Assembly: GCF_021390175.1 (NCBI RefSeq)
Contig: NZ_CP090004.1
Span: 1,550,001 to 1,614,000, forward strand
Reading direction: 5' to 3'
Length of the DNA: 64,000 bases
Source: Flagellimonas sp. HMM57
GTDB taxonomy: Bacteria > Bacteroidota > Bacteroidia > Flavobacteriales > Flavobacteriaceae
The notes under the pieces were generated by a model that was given only the letters and a program-made list of their open reading frames with translations, made no database searches and was not told the DNA's origin. A program made the position numbers and the translations under genes. Positions within the stretch are counted from its first letter, which is position 1. The number at the start of each line of letters is the position of its first letter. Below are positions 8,443 through 16,311 of this stretch, piece by piece.

Positions 8443-8547
8443 GGAGTCAGTGATCAGATGTCCGATGTCCGATGTCCGATGTCCGATGTCCGATGTCCGA
8501 TGTCCGATGTCCGATGTCTGATGTCTGATGTCTGATGTCTGATGTCT
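8443..8547 (-). repeat. heptanucleotide tandem repeat array (locus B)
   Basis: Perfect tandem array: GATGTCC eight times (8457-8512), then GATGTCT five times (8513-8547), preceded in the same register by GGAGTCA and GTGATCA. On the minus strand these read CAGACAT, CGGACAT, CTGATCA and CTGACTC, the last identical to a unit of locus A. The array is therefore in the opposite orientation to locus A and lies on the other side of the lipoprotein gene. Perfect units make length variation by slippage likely. Confidence 0.95.
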
Positions 8548-8597
8548 GAAAAATAAAATTCGAAGTGAAGGACCTAGACCAAAAAGGACAAGAGCGG

Positions 8598-9104
8598 TTA
8601 TTTTTTTTTCTTGTACAACGGCACCGAAGAACAGGCCTCCCCGTACATGACGCTCTTGGCCACTTGCTGTATTTTGGTGATGGCCATTAGATAAGCGTTT
8701 TGGGGAACAGGTTTGTTGGAACACCCTTTAATGATAACGGGCTTATCTGCAAAAGAACTCACATCCAGTTTTTCCAATTTTTCCTGGTAAAGGGATGTCT
8801 CTAAAGTTTCCAGATCACCGACCATTACTTTTTTGGCGAAGGGGTTTAATTTTGCGGTCACCAACATAAAGGCCCAACCGGGCACAATGGCATCCGAAGA
8901 ACAGGTCAACGCCATATAATTGTCTTGGTACACGGCCCAGTCGACTGCTTCCAAATAGCTTCTAAACTCTTTTTCCCTAAGAATAAAACCTTCGTACAGC
9001 CAATCCTTAATATCAAGAACGGTACGCTTCCCTTCAGGATAGAGTTCTTCAAGGTCGAAGGTGATCAGTTTGCTCTGTGCTACTCTGTTTACTATTTCAG
9101 ACAT
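8598..9104 (-). CDS. DUF2480 family protein (SUF-locus)
   Basis: DUF2480 protein, 168 aa, cytoplasmic with no signal peptide or membrane segment. It has conserved-looking Cys residues (ALTCSSDA; IKGCSNKP; GEACSSV) and a Lys-rich tail. The family is restricted to Bacteroidota and typically sits in the SUF cluster, so a role in Fe-S assembly or sulfur handling is likely but undefined. It is the last SUF-strand gene before the inserted lipoprotein, 58 bp below sufT, and that gap holds another heptad array. Start ATG 9104 gives MSEIVNRVAQS. Confidence 0.85.
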   Translation of the reverse strand: MSEIVNRVAQSKLITFDLEELYPEGKRTVLDIKDWLYEGFILREKEFRSYLEAVDWAVYQDNYMALTCSSDAIVPGWAFMLVTAKLNPFAKKVMVGDLETLETSLYQEKLEKLDVSSFADKPVIIKGCSNKPVPQNAYLMAITKIQQVAKSVMYGEACSSVPLYKKKK

Positions 9105-9160
9105 AAGATTTGAGATTTGAGTATTGAGACTAAGTACTCAATACTAAGTTCTAACATCTA
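9105..9160 (-). repeat. degenerate heptanucleotide repeats (locus E)
   Basis: Eight contiguous 7-bp units on the plus strand: AAGATTT, GAGATTT, GAGTATT, GAGACTA, AGTACTC, AATACTA, AGTTCTA, ACATCTA. On the minus strand this reads as TTGAGTA/CTTAGTC/CTCAAAT-like heptads. It fills the whole gap between sufT and DUF2480, inside the transcribed operon. Confidence 0.65.
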
Positions 9161-9162
9161 TT

Positions 9163-9495
9163 TTACAACATCCCCAGCTCCAATTTGGCCTCTTCGCTCA
9201 TCAGTTCTTGGGTCCAAGGGGGATCAAAGGTGATCTCTACCTCAACATCTTTCAAAGCATCCAATGACTTTACCTTTTCTTCCACTTCGACCGGTAATGT
9301 TTCGGCCACGGGGCAGTTTGGTGAGGTAAGCGTCATCAATATTTTTGCATCGTACTCTTCGTTGATAAACACATCGTATATCAGCCCCAACTCATAAATA
9401 TCAACGGGTATCTCAGGGTCATAGATGGTTTTTAGGACCCTAACTATCTTTTCGCCCAATTCGGCGGTATCTATTGTTGTAATTTCTTCACTCAT
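9163..9495 (-). CDS. sufT: SufT-like DUF59 (MIP18) Fe-S assembly factor
   Basis: Small DUF59/MIP18-family protein, 110 aa, the core domain of SufT-type factors that help mature Fe-S proteins. The hallmark DPEIPVDIYELGLIYDV occurs near residue 27, and TLTSPNCPVAETLP near 60 carries the conserved Cys. The C-terminus DPPWTQELMSEEAKLELGML matches the family. It lacks the N-terminal extension seen in Bacillus SufT. It lies 7 bp downstream of sufE, consistent with one operon. Confidence 0.92.
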   Translation of the reverse strand: MSEEITTIDTAELGEKIVRVLKTIYDPEIPVDIYELGLIYDVFINEEYDAKILMTLTSPNCPVAETLPVEVEEKVKSLDALKDVEVEITFDPPWTQELMSEEAKLELGML

Positions 9496-9502
9496 TTTTG
9501 TC

Positions 9503-9925
9503 TTAATTCAATTGTGTTTGATACGCCACTGCGTATAGTTTCAACTGTTTTATCATACTTACCAATCCATTTGCCCTAGTGGGGGACAAATGTTCCTTAA
9601 GCCCTATTTCATCTATAAACTGTGTGCTGGCATCAATAATTTCCTGAGGTTTTTGATTGCTAAAGGCACGTATTAAAATCGCAATGATTCCTTTGGTGAT
9701 GATTGCATCGCTATCGGCGGTAAAGACCAATTTATCTTCTTCCAGTTCGGCATGCACCCATACTTTGCTCTGGCATCCTTTTATGATGTTATCATCGGTT
9801 TTATATTGTTCGTCTATCAACGGCAATGATTTCCCCAATTCGATCATATATTCATAGCGTTGCATCCAATCATCGAACATGCTAAACTCGTCTATGATAT
9901 CTTCTTGTATTTTTTCTATGGTCAT
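9503..9925 (-). CDS. sufE: SufE sulfur acceptor
   Basis: SufE, 140 aa, known to take persulfide sulfur from SufS and pass it to the SufBCD scaffold. The active-site Cys is in IKGCQSKVWV (about residue 50). The DWMQRYEYMIELGKSLP segment near the N-terminus is characteristic. The start ATG 9925 (MTIEKIQEDI) is preferred over 9970, because the extra 15 residues have no family counterpart. It is 72 bp downstream of sufS. Confidence 0.95.
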   Translation of the reverse strand: MTIEKIQEDIIDEFSMFDDWMQRYEYMIELGKSLPLIDEQYKTDDNIIKGCQSKVWVHAELEEDKLVFTADSDAIITKGIIAILIRAFSNQKPQEIIDASTQFIDEIGLKEHLSPTRANGLVSMIKQLKLYAVAYQTQLN

Positions 9926-9997
9926 GTATCGGTTTTGTTCAAAAGTACAATTAGGAGTGTTGCTAATCAAGCCTTTAAGATAAAGATAACTATTGGA

Positions 9998-11212
9998 TTA
10001 CAGCAACATGTTTCTAGCTCGCTTTACGCCTTCCACCAGAACATCAACTTCTTCTTTGGTATTGTAAAAACTAAAACTTGCCCTCACCGTTCCTGGAATC
10101 TGATAAAAATCCATAATGGGCTGGGCGCAGTGGTGTCCGGTACGAACGGCAATCCCCAATTTATCTAAAATAGTGCCTATGTCATACGGATGTATTCCTT
10201 CGATATTAAAGGAAATGACAGATGTCTTATTTTCTGATGTTCCATAGATTTTTAGGCCTTCAATGGTCAGCAATTGCTCCGTAGCATACTGAAGCAATTC
10301 TTCCTCATAGGCAGCAATGGCATTGAATCCAATACCATTCATGTAGTCCAAAGCAGCACCAAAGGCTATTCCTCCGCATATATTGGGAGTTCCTGCTTCA
10401 AATTTATGAGGTAAATCGGCATACGTAGTTTTTTCAAAAGTTACCTCGGCAATCATTTCCCCTCCTCCTTGGTATGGTGGTAACTTTTTAAGCCATTCTT
10501 CTTTTCCATAAAGCATTCCAACGCCTGTAGGGCCACAAACTTTGTGCGCGGACACCGTATAAAAGTCCACATCCAAAGCCTGCACGTCCGCTTTTATGTG
10601 AGGAGCGGCCTGAGCTCCATCTATCAAAACCGCTGCTCCAACATTGTGGGCCGCACTAATAATTTCCGTTATTGGGTTAATGGTTCCCAACGCATTGGAA
10701 ATATGATTACAGAAAACAAGTTTGGTCTTATTTGAAAGTAACATATGAAATTCTTCCATGACCAATTCACCGTTTTGGTTCATCGGAATCACTTTTAAAA
10801 CTCCTCCCGTACGTTCACAGAGCATTTGCCACGGAACTATATTGGAATGGTGCTCCATTGCGGAGACCAAGACCTCGTCACCTGCCATTATAAATGAAGT
10901 AAATCCGTTCGCAACCAGATTAATACTATGTGTCGTTCCCGAGGTCAATATTACCTCGTGCGATTTGGCAATATTAAAATGCTCTTGGATTTTGAGTCGT
11001 GCCGCTTCATAGGCATCCGTGGCTTCTTGGGAAAGCGAGTGTACTCCTCTGTGAATATTGGCATTGTACTTTTGATAATATTCCACAATAACATCAATCA
11101 CCTGTTGTGGTGTTTGCGATGTTGCTGCATTGTCCAAATACACTAAGGGTTTCCCGTTGACTTCTCTATTCAGGATAGGGAAATCTTCTCTTACTTTTTT
11201 TATGTCGAGCAT
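9998..11212 (-). CDS. sufS: SufS cysteine desulfurase
   Basis: Group II (SufS/CsdB) PLP-dependent cysteine desulfurase, 404 aa, releasing sulfur from cysteine as an enzyme persulfide. PLP Lys is in VSAHKVCGPTG (about Lys224) and the persulfide Cys in RTGHHCAQP (about Cys362). The TSGTTHSIN and IDGAQAAPH motifs bind PLP. Start ATG 11212 (MLDIKKVRED) rather than 11233. The enzyme partners SufE encoded immediately downstream. Between sufS and sufD lies an outer-membrane protein gene, unusual for this operon. Confidence 0.97.
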   Translation of the reverse strand: MLDIKKVREDFPILNREVNGKPLVYLDNAATSQTPQQVIDVIVEYYQKYNANIHRGVHSLSQEATDAYEAARLKIQEHFNIAKSHEVILTSGTTHSINLVANGFTSFIMAGDEVLVSAMEHHSNIVPWQMLCERTGGVLKVIPMNQNGELVMEEFHMLLSNKTKLVFCNHISNALGTINPITEIISAAHNVGAAVLIDGAQAAPHIKADVQALDVDFYTVSAHKVCGPTGVGMLYGKEEWLKKLPPYQGGGEMIAEVTFEKTTYADLPHKFEAGTPNICGGIAFGAALDYMNGIGFNAIAAYEEELLQYATEQLLTIEGLKIYGTSENKTSVISFNIEGIHPYDIGTILDKLGIAVRTGHHCAQPIMDFYQIPGTVRASFSFYNTKEEVDVLVEGVKRARNMLL

Positions 11213-11303
11213 AGCAATCAAAATAGATTGCAAAGATACTTACAATAGGGGAATACTGTTATAAGGCCCAAGGTAATTCCCCGGGCCAGTTGATTGAAAT
11301 ATA

Positions 11304-11888
11304 CTAGAAACGGAAGCCTGCGCCGAACTTTAAAAACCCTAAGTCTTGCTCGATATCAGATAAGCCGGGGTTCTCGATGTTATACTGAATATAATCATAC
11401 TGTGCCTGTATGAAAAAGCGCTTTGTAATATCGTATGATAGTCCTAAGTTGATATTTATTCCTCCATCCGTAGATGTTTCTGAACTTCCCTCTTCCAATC
11501 CAGGAAAGTCACCGTCAAACTTGGATGTTATTGCGGTATAACCCAATCCAATGGACGGTCTGAGCTTTTCCAAGGCAGGAATCTTGAACTCCATAAAAAC
11601 CTTAGGTTGAATCACCCAATTTGTTTCATCAAAATCAAAAGTTTCACCATCAGCGAATGTGCGTAAATCATCACGAAAAACCCCTGCATTTATACCTGCT
11701 CCAAGTCGAGCAAAACCGATTTCCAGAAATCTGTATTTTAGCCCTAGGTCAATAATTGCCGGATTGTCATTGCCCAAGTCATCGCCAATAGAAGTAGGAT
11801 AATTGGCTTCAACACTCCATTTTTTCTCTTGTGCGGTCAATGAAATTGTGGCAAGGAGCACTAATGAAAATAAAATTTTTCTTGTCAT
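11304..11888 (-). CDS. outer-membrane beta-barrel protein within the SUF locus
   Basis: Small porin-like barrel, 194 aa: signal peptide (KILFSLVLLATISLTAQ), then alternating strands such as LGLKYRFLEIGFARLGAGINAG, and a C-terminal FGAGFRF ending in Phe, the usual outer-membrane insertion signal. Start ATG 11888 gives the signal peptide directly. It is co-oriented with the SUF genes, between sufD and sufS, but has no known role in Fe-S assembly. Spacing on both sides (126 bp to sufD, 91 bp to sufS) is wider than in the rest of the operon, so it may have its own promoter. Ligand and function are unknown. Confidence 0.75.
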   Translation of the reverse strand: MTRKILFSLVLLATISLTAQEKKWSVEANYPTSIGDDLGNDNPAIIDLGLKYRFLEIGFARLGAGINAGVFRDDLRTFADGETFDFDETNWVIQPKVFMEFKIPALEKLRPSIGLGYTAITSKFDGDFPGLEEGSSETSTDGGININLGLSYDITKRFFIQAQYDYIQYNIENPGLSDIEQDLGFLKFGAGFRF

Positions 11889-12014
11889 TTTTTGATTGTT
11901 TAAATTGATGTTATTCAAGCTAAACTACTTCAAAAAATTCCCTTAAATTCTAACTATTTTGTTAATGGTTCCTTATATCTTGTTAAAGATTGTAACTATA
12001 AAATCTACGAATAA

Positions 12015-13331
12015 TTACAATTCAAAACCTACACGAACCCCTAGTTTATTGGCAATCAGTTTATTGATTCTAGTTTTCAGCTCGGGGATACGAACACTTT
12101 CTAAAACGTTATTGGCAAAAGCATACATTAACAATGCCGTGGCCTCTTTTTTGGGAATTCCACGAGACTGTAAATAGAATAATGCATCTTCATCCAACTG
12201 GCCAATGGTACAACCGTGAGAACACTTTACATCATCCGCAAATATTTCTAATTGTGGTTTTGTATTTATCGTTGCCCTATCACTGATCAAGATATTGTTG
12301 TTCTGTTGAAAAGCATTTGTTTTTTGGGCAATCTTGTCCACAATGATCTTCCCGTTAAAAACACCCGTAGAATTTTCTCCAAAAATACCCTTGTAATCTT
12401 GATGACTTTCACAATTGGGCTGTGCATGGTGCACCAAGGTATGGTGATCCACATGCTGCTTTTCTCCTAATATGGTTACGCCCTTTAAGACAGAATCCAT
12501 ACGTTCCCCATTTTGATAAAAATTGAGATTGTTACGTGTTAGTTTTCCGCCAAAGGAAAACGTATGTACGCGAACCACGCTATTATCTTTTTGGGAGATG
12601 TACGTATTGTCTACTAATGACGCTGTGTTTTCATCGTTCTGCACTTTGTAGTAATCCACAATAGCGTCTTTAGCCGCAAATATTTCCGTAACAGAATTGG
12701 TAAAGACCTCGTTACCTGTTAGACTTTGATGACGTTCTATAATCTGAACTTCGGCATTTTCCTCTACAATCACCAAATTCCTTGGTTGAAGCATTAAAGC
12801 TGCTTCGTTACCTGTTGCCAGATGAATAATCTGAATGGGCTTTTTTGGTGCTTTGCTCTTAGGGATATAGATATAAGCTCCTTCTTTGCTAAATGCAGTG
12901 TTCAAGGTCGTTAAAGACTCATCTTTTGAGGCTACTTTGTTGAAATATACATCTATGACCGCTTTGTACTGTGGCTTTGTCAGCGCCGCACTCATTAAGC
13001 ATACATCTACGCCATCATGCGTGGTTTCGGACAAATAGGAACTGTACACCCCATCTATAAAAACTATCTTATAGGTGTCTATCTCATGAAGAAAATACTG
13101 TTTGATGTCCTTGTACTCCAATGTGTTCTCCTGCCTTGGAAAAATACTGAAATCCACCTTTTGGATAGCGTTCAAAGAAGTATATTTCCAAGCTTCCTCT
13201 TTTTTGGAGGGAAAGCCTTTAGCCTCAAAATTCTTAATTGCTTCGGAGCGAACTTCATGTACCGGGTGGTCTAGGTCAATGTTGTTCTCAAAAGCTATAA
13301 ATGAAGAAAGTAATTTATCTTTTAAATCCAT
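12015..13331 (-). CDS. sufD: SufD scaffold subunit
   Basis: SufD, 438 aa, paralogue of SufB in the SufBC2D scaffold. The beta-helix core with the conserved HHTLVHHAQPNCESHQDYKG-type segment and the C-terminal SHGCTIGQLDEDALFYLQSRG motif identify it. It begins MDLKDKLLSSF at ATG 13331. It lies 71 bp downstream of sufC, and that gap contains a heptad array (locus D). Confidence 0.96.
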   Translation of the reverse strand: MDLKDKLLSSFIAFENNIDLDHPVHEVRSEAIKNFEAKGFPSKKEEAWKYTSLNAIQKVDFSIFPRQENTLEYKDIKQYFLHEIDTYKIVFIDGVYSSYLSETTHDGVDVCLMSAALTKPQYKAVIDVYFNKVASKDESLTTLNTAFSKEGAYIYIPKSKAPKKPIQIIHLATGNEAALMLQPRNLVIVEENAEVQIIERHQSLTGNEVFTNSVTEIFAAKDAIVDYYKVQNDENTASLVDNTYISQKDNSVVRVHTFSFGGKLTRNNLNFYQNGERMDSVLKGVTILGEKQHVDHHTLVHHAQPNCESHQDYKGIFGENSTGVFNGKIIVDKIAQKTNAFQQNNNILISDRATINTKPQLEIFADDVKCSHGCTIGQLDEDALFYLQSRGIPKKEATALLMYAFANNVLESVRIPELKTRINKLIANKLGVRVGFEL

Positions 13332-13373
13332 AGTATTCAGTTGACAGTTGACGGTTGAAAGTTAACAGTAGAG
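13332..13373 (-). repeat. degenerate heptanucleotide repeats (locus D)
   Basis: Six 7-bp units between sufC and sufD: AGTATTC, AGTTGAC, AGTTGAC, GGTTGAA, AGTTAAC, AGTAGAG. Minus-strand reading gives CTGTTAA, CTTTCAA, CCGTCAA, CTGTCAA, CTGAATA, matching the CTG-type register of loci A-C. It begins one base before the sufD start codon, so it covers the sufD ribosome-binding region. Confidence 0.65.
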
Positions 13374-13402
13374 TACTGCTTACGGACCACCGCATTCTGA
13401 AA

Positions 13403-14155
13403 TTAAACAATTGCTTCTTGTTTGATCCAGTCGTAACCTTTCTCTTCCAATTCCAATGCCAAATCCTTGTTACCGGATTTTACAATTTTACCATCGTGAA
13501 GCACATGCACATAATCGGGCACTATATACTCCAACAATCTTTGGTAATGGGTAATCACGATGATGGCATTTTCTTTTCCCCTGAGCTTGTTCACCCCATC
13601 GGCAACGATACGCAATGCATCAATATCCAAACCCGAATCGGTCTCATCCAAAATAGCCAATTTTGGTTCTAGCATAGCTAATTGAAATATTTCATTTCGC
13701 TTTTTCTCACCGCCTGAAAATCCTTCGTTTAACGAACGTGACAAAAATTTTCTATCGATTTCCAACATTTCAGATTTCTCACGAATCAGTTTCAACATTT
13801 GGTTGGCGGGCATATCCTCCAGACCTCTTGCTTTTCTTGATTCGTTGATTGCTGTTTTCATAAAGTTCGTAACAGAAACCCCAGGGATTTCCACAGGGTA
13901 CTGAAACGAAAGGAATATTCCTTTATGAGCTCTTTCTTCTGGGGCTAAATCTTCCAGATCTTCACCTTCCAAGGCTATGCTGCCTTTTTTGATTTCAAAT
14001 TCTTCCTTCCCCGCAATAACGGATGCCAAAGTACTTTTACCTGAACCGTTCGGTCCCATTATAGCGTGAACTTCTCCTGCATTTACCTCTAGGTTAATTC
14101 CCTTCAAGATTTTCTTATCTTCTATGCTTGCGTGTAAATCCTTAATTTCTAACAT
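13403..14155 (-). CDS. sufC: SufC ATPase
   Basis: ABC-type ATPase of the SufBCD scaffold, 250 aa, cytosolic. Walker A GPNGSGKST (about residues 34-42), signature GFSGGEKKRNE, Walker B LAILDETDSGLD and switch His in VITHYQ are all present. The start is ATG 14155 (MLEIKDLHAS), not the TTG two codons earlier. Downstream of sufB by 87 bp that hold an inverted repeat. Confidence 0.97.
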   Translation of the reverse strand: MLEIKDLHASIEDKKILKGINLEVNAGEVHAIMGPNGSGKSTLASVIAGKEEFEIKKGSIALEGEDLEDLAPEERAHKGIFLSFQYPVEIPGVSVTNFMKTAINESRKARGLEDMPANQMLKLIREKSEMLEIDRKFLSRSLNEGFSGGEKKRNEIFQLAMLEPKLAILDETDSGLDIDALRIVADGVNKLRGKENAIIVITHYQRLLEYIVPDYVHVLHDGKIVKSGNKDLALELEEKGYDWIKQEAIV

Positions 14156-14191
14156 TTTCAAAAAATTGTATTCTTGGTTTGAATTTTATGA

Positions 14192-14244
14192 TTTCGGCTA
14201 CGCTCAATCACCTGTAAATTTGGTGGCAGAGCGAAGTCGAAGCT
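14192..14244. repeat. dispersed GC-rich inverted repeat between sufC and sufB
   Basis: TTCGGCTACGCTC on the left and GAGCGAAGTCGAA on the right pair at 11 of 13 positions, with an inner CACC/GGTG stem in the loop. It is a copy of the dispersed element also seen at 20.3 kb and 25.0 kb. The right arm overlaps the sufB stop by two bases. As RNA it would form a long stem between sufB and sufC. Confidence 0.7.
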
Positions 14245-15688
14245 ACCCTACCGAACCTTCAAGACTTATCTCCAATAGTTTTTGAGCCTCCACGGCAAAC
14301 TCCATAGGTAGTTTGTTCAGAACCTCTTTACTGAATCCGTTGACGATTAGGGCGATAGCCTTTTCGGTATCGATTCCTCTTTGGTTACAATAAAAAATTT
14401 GGTCCTCGCCAATTTTACTGGTAGTGGCTTCGTGTTCTATTTGGGCAGACTTATTTTTGGCCTCAATATATGGAAACGTATGTGCACCACAGCGATTTCC
14501 CATCAGCAACGAATCGCATTGTGAAAAATTCCTTGCATTTTCTGCCCTGCTATTTACCTGTACCAATCCCCTGTAGCTGTTCTGGGATTGGCCTGCCGAG
14601 ATTCCTTTGGAAATAATGGTACTCTTGGTGTTCTTTCCCAAGTGTACCATTTTGGTACCTGTATCCGCTTGCTGAAAATTATTGGTTACCGCAATAGAAT
14701 AGAACTCTCCCACGGAATTATTTCCTTTTAAGATACAAGAAGGATATTTCCAAGTTACTGCTGAACCTGTTTCCACTTGTGTCCAAGAAATCTTCGCATT
14801 CTTTTCGCATATCCCTCTCTTGGTTACAAAATTATAAACTCCACCTTCACCTTCTTTGTTTCCGGGAAACCAGTTTTGAACGGTAGAATATTTGATTTCG
14901 GCATCGTCCAACGCTATGAGCTCAACAACCGCTGCGTGCAATTGATTTTCATCTCGTGATGGTGCAGTACATCCTTCAAGATAACTTACGTAACTACTTT
15001 CGTCCGCTATTACTAAAGTACGCTCAAACTGACCAGTACCTCCTTCATTTATCCTAAAATATGTTGACAGTTCCATTGGACATTTTACACCTTTTGGAAT
15101 ATAACAGAACGATCCATCGGTAAATACTGCCGAATTTAGCGCTGCATAGAAGTTATCCGTTTTTGGAACAACGGTACCCATATATTTTTTCACCAATTCA
15201 GGGTGTTCTTGTATTGCCTCGGAAATTGGCATAAAGATGATTCCCTTTTCCGCCAACGTCTTTTTAAATGTTGTTGCAACAGAAACAGAATCCACAACGA
15301 TATCAACGGCCACATTTTGCAATCTTTTTTGTTCGTCCACGGAAATCCCCAATTTTCGGTACATTTCCAACAACTCTGGGTCTACATCGTCCAACGATTT
15401 GTTAGGATCCGCTTTTTTGGGTGCCGAGTAATACGAGATTGCCTGAAAGTCCGGTTTTTCATAACGGACATTTGCCCATTCCGGCTCTTCCATTTTTTCC
15501 CAAATGCGAAATGCTTCCAAACGCCATTCAGTCATCCATTCGGGTTCATTTTTTTTCTTGGAAATCGCGCGAACGATTTCTGCGTTCAATCCTTTTGGAA
15601 AGGTATCCGATTCAATATCTGTGTAGAAACCATACTCGTACTCTTTGGTTTCCAATTCTTTTTTTAATTCTTCTTCTGTGTATGCCAT
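14243..15688 (-). CDS. sufB: SufB scaffold subunit
   Basis: SufB, 481 aa, the subunit on which the nascent Fe-S cluster is built in SufBC2D. Diagnostic segments: [44 protein letters not shown] and [11 protein letters not shown], plus the C-terminal [22 protein letters not shown] region with [21 protein letters not shown]. The start ATG 15688 ([10 protein letters not shown]) is preferred to 15706. It is 58 bp below sufA. Strongest family match in the operon. Confidence 0.97.
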   Translation of the reverse strand: MAYTEEELKKELETKEYEYGFYTDIESDTFPKGLNAEIVRAISKKKNEPEWMTEWRLEAFRIWEKMEEPEWANVRYEKPDFQAISYYSAPKKADPNKSLDDVDPELLEMYRKLGISVDEQKRLQNVAVDIVVDSVSVATTFKKTLAEKGIIFMPISEAIQEHPELVKKYMGTVVPKTDNFYAALNSAVFTDGSFCYIPKGVKCPMELSTYFRINEGGTGQFERTLVIADESSYVSYLEGCTAPSRDENQLHAAVVELIALDDAEIKYSTVQNWFPGNKEGEGGVYNFVTKRGICEKNAKISWTQVETGSAVTWKYPSCILKGNNSVGEFYSIAVTNNFQQADTGTKMVHLGKNTKSTIISKGISAGQSQNSYRGLVQVNSRAENARNFSQCDSLLMGNRCGAHTFPYIEAKNKSAQIEHEATTSKIGEDQIFYCNQRGIDTEKAIALIVNGFSKEVLNKLPMEFAVEAQKLLEISLEGSVG

Positions 15689-15746
15689 AAGTGTTCCATT
15701 TACCAATATTAAGACTATGAGTCAATTGGTTGATTACTTAAAAAAT

Positions 15747-16076
15747 CTATAAGGAGAAACTTTCTCCACAACCACATGTGCGCTGGGCATTTGGATTATT
15801 AAAAACAAAGCCTTTCCCATTCAGTCCACCAGAGTATTCCAAAGTGGTGCCTACCAAGTATAAAAAGCTTTTTTTATCAACAATAATACGGACTGCGTTA
15901 TCTTCAAAAACCTTATCGGAATCTGTTGAAGCTGTATCAAATTTCAATTCGTATGACAATCCACTGCATCCTCCACTTTTTACACCTACGCGAACAAAGT
16001 CTGTAGAAGCGTTAAAGCCTTCCTCGTTCATCATCATCATCACTTTTTGTCTAGCGGTTTCAGAAACTTTAATCAT
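15747..16076 (-). CDS. sufA: SufA/IscA-type Fe-S carrier
   Basis: A-type Fe-S carrier, 109 aa. The three conserved cysteines are present: Cys in VKSGGCSGLSY and the CGCGESF pair near the C-terminus. It carries clusters from the scaffold to target proteins. It is the first gene of the SUF operon and follows a TATATTTG promoter box by 28 nt. Confidence 0.95.
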   Translation of the reverse strand: MIKVSETARQKVMMMMNEEGFNASTDFVRVGVKSGGCSGLSYELKFDTASTDSDKVFEDNAVRIIVDKKSFLYLVGTTLEYSGGLNGKGFVFNNPNAQRTCGCGESFSL

Positions 16077-16104
16077 TCTTATTTGGATTTAATAGAAAAG
16101 TTAA

Positions 16105-16112
16105 CAAATATA
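16105..16112 (-). promoter_or_regulatory. -7 box (TATATTTG) of the SUF operon
   Basis: Minus-strand TATATTTG, a full TANNTTTG match, 28 nt before sufA. No TTG at the proper -33 distance and no IscR- or Fur-like palindrome was recognised. Confidence 0.45.
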
Positions 16113-16299
16113 CTTTATAAGTAGGTTTTTTCCGCGCATCCTAACATTATTATAACGTATGATTCAATAAGAGTTCTCTATGGAAAAACCATGTTTAAGA
16201 TACTCAAACTGCCCAACCTGATCGTTTTCGTTCGAAAATAGGTTTTACAGCCATTAAAGCATCTTGTTCGTTCAAGCGCTAAATTCTAATTATCCTGTT

Positions 16300-16307
16300 T
16301 ACTTTTG
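16300..16307 (+). promoter_or_regulatory. -7 box (TACTTTTG) abutting thiL
   Basis: TACTTTTG matches TANNTTTG and ends only 4 nt before the thiL ATG. If used, transcription would begin at or within a few bases of the start codon, giving a leaderless message. A -33 TTG is not at the usual spacing. Confidence 0.35.
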
Positions 16308-16311
16308 CAAA

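Noticed and set aside
8457..8547. Possible CRISPR array
   Set aside because: Seven-base units without spacers and no cas genes in the window.
8416..8724. A 102-codon frame containing a repeated seven-residue peptide
   Set aside because: It is the heptanucleotide array translated; the 7-bp unit repeats in all frames and the rest is antisense to the DUF2480 gene.
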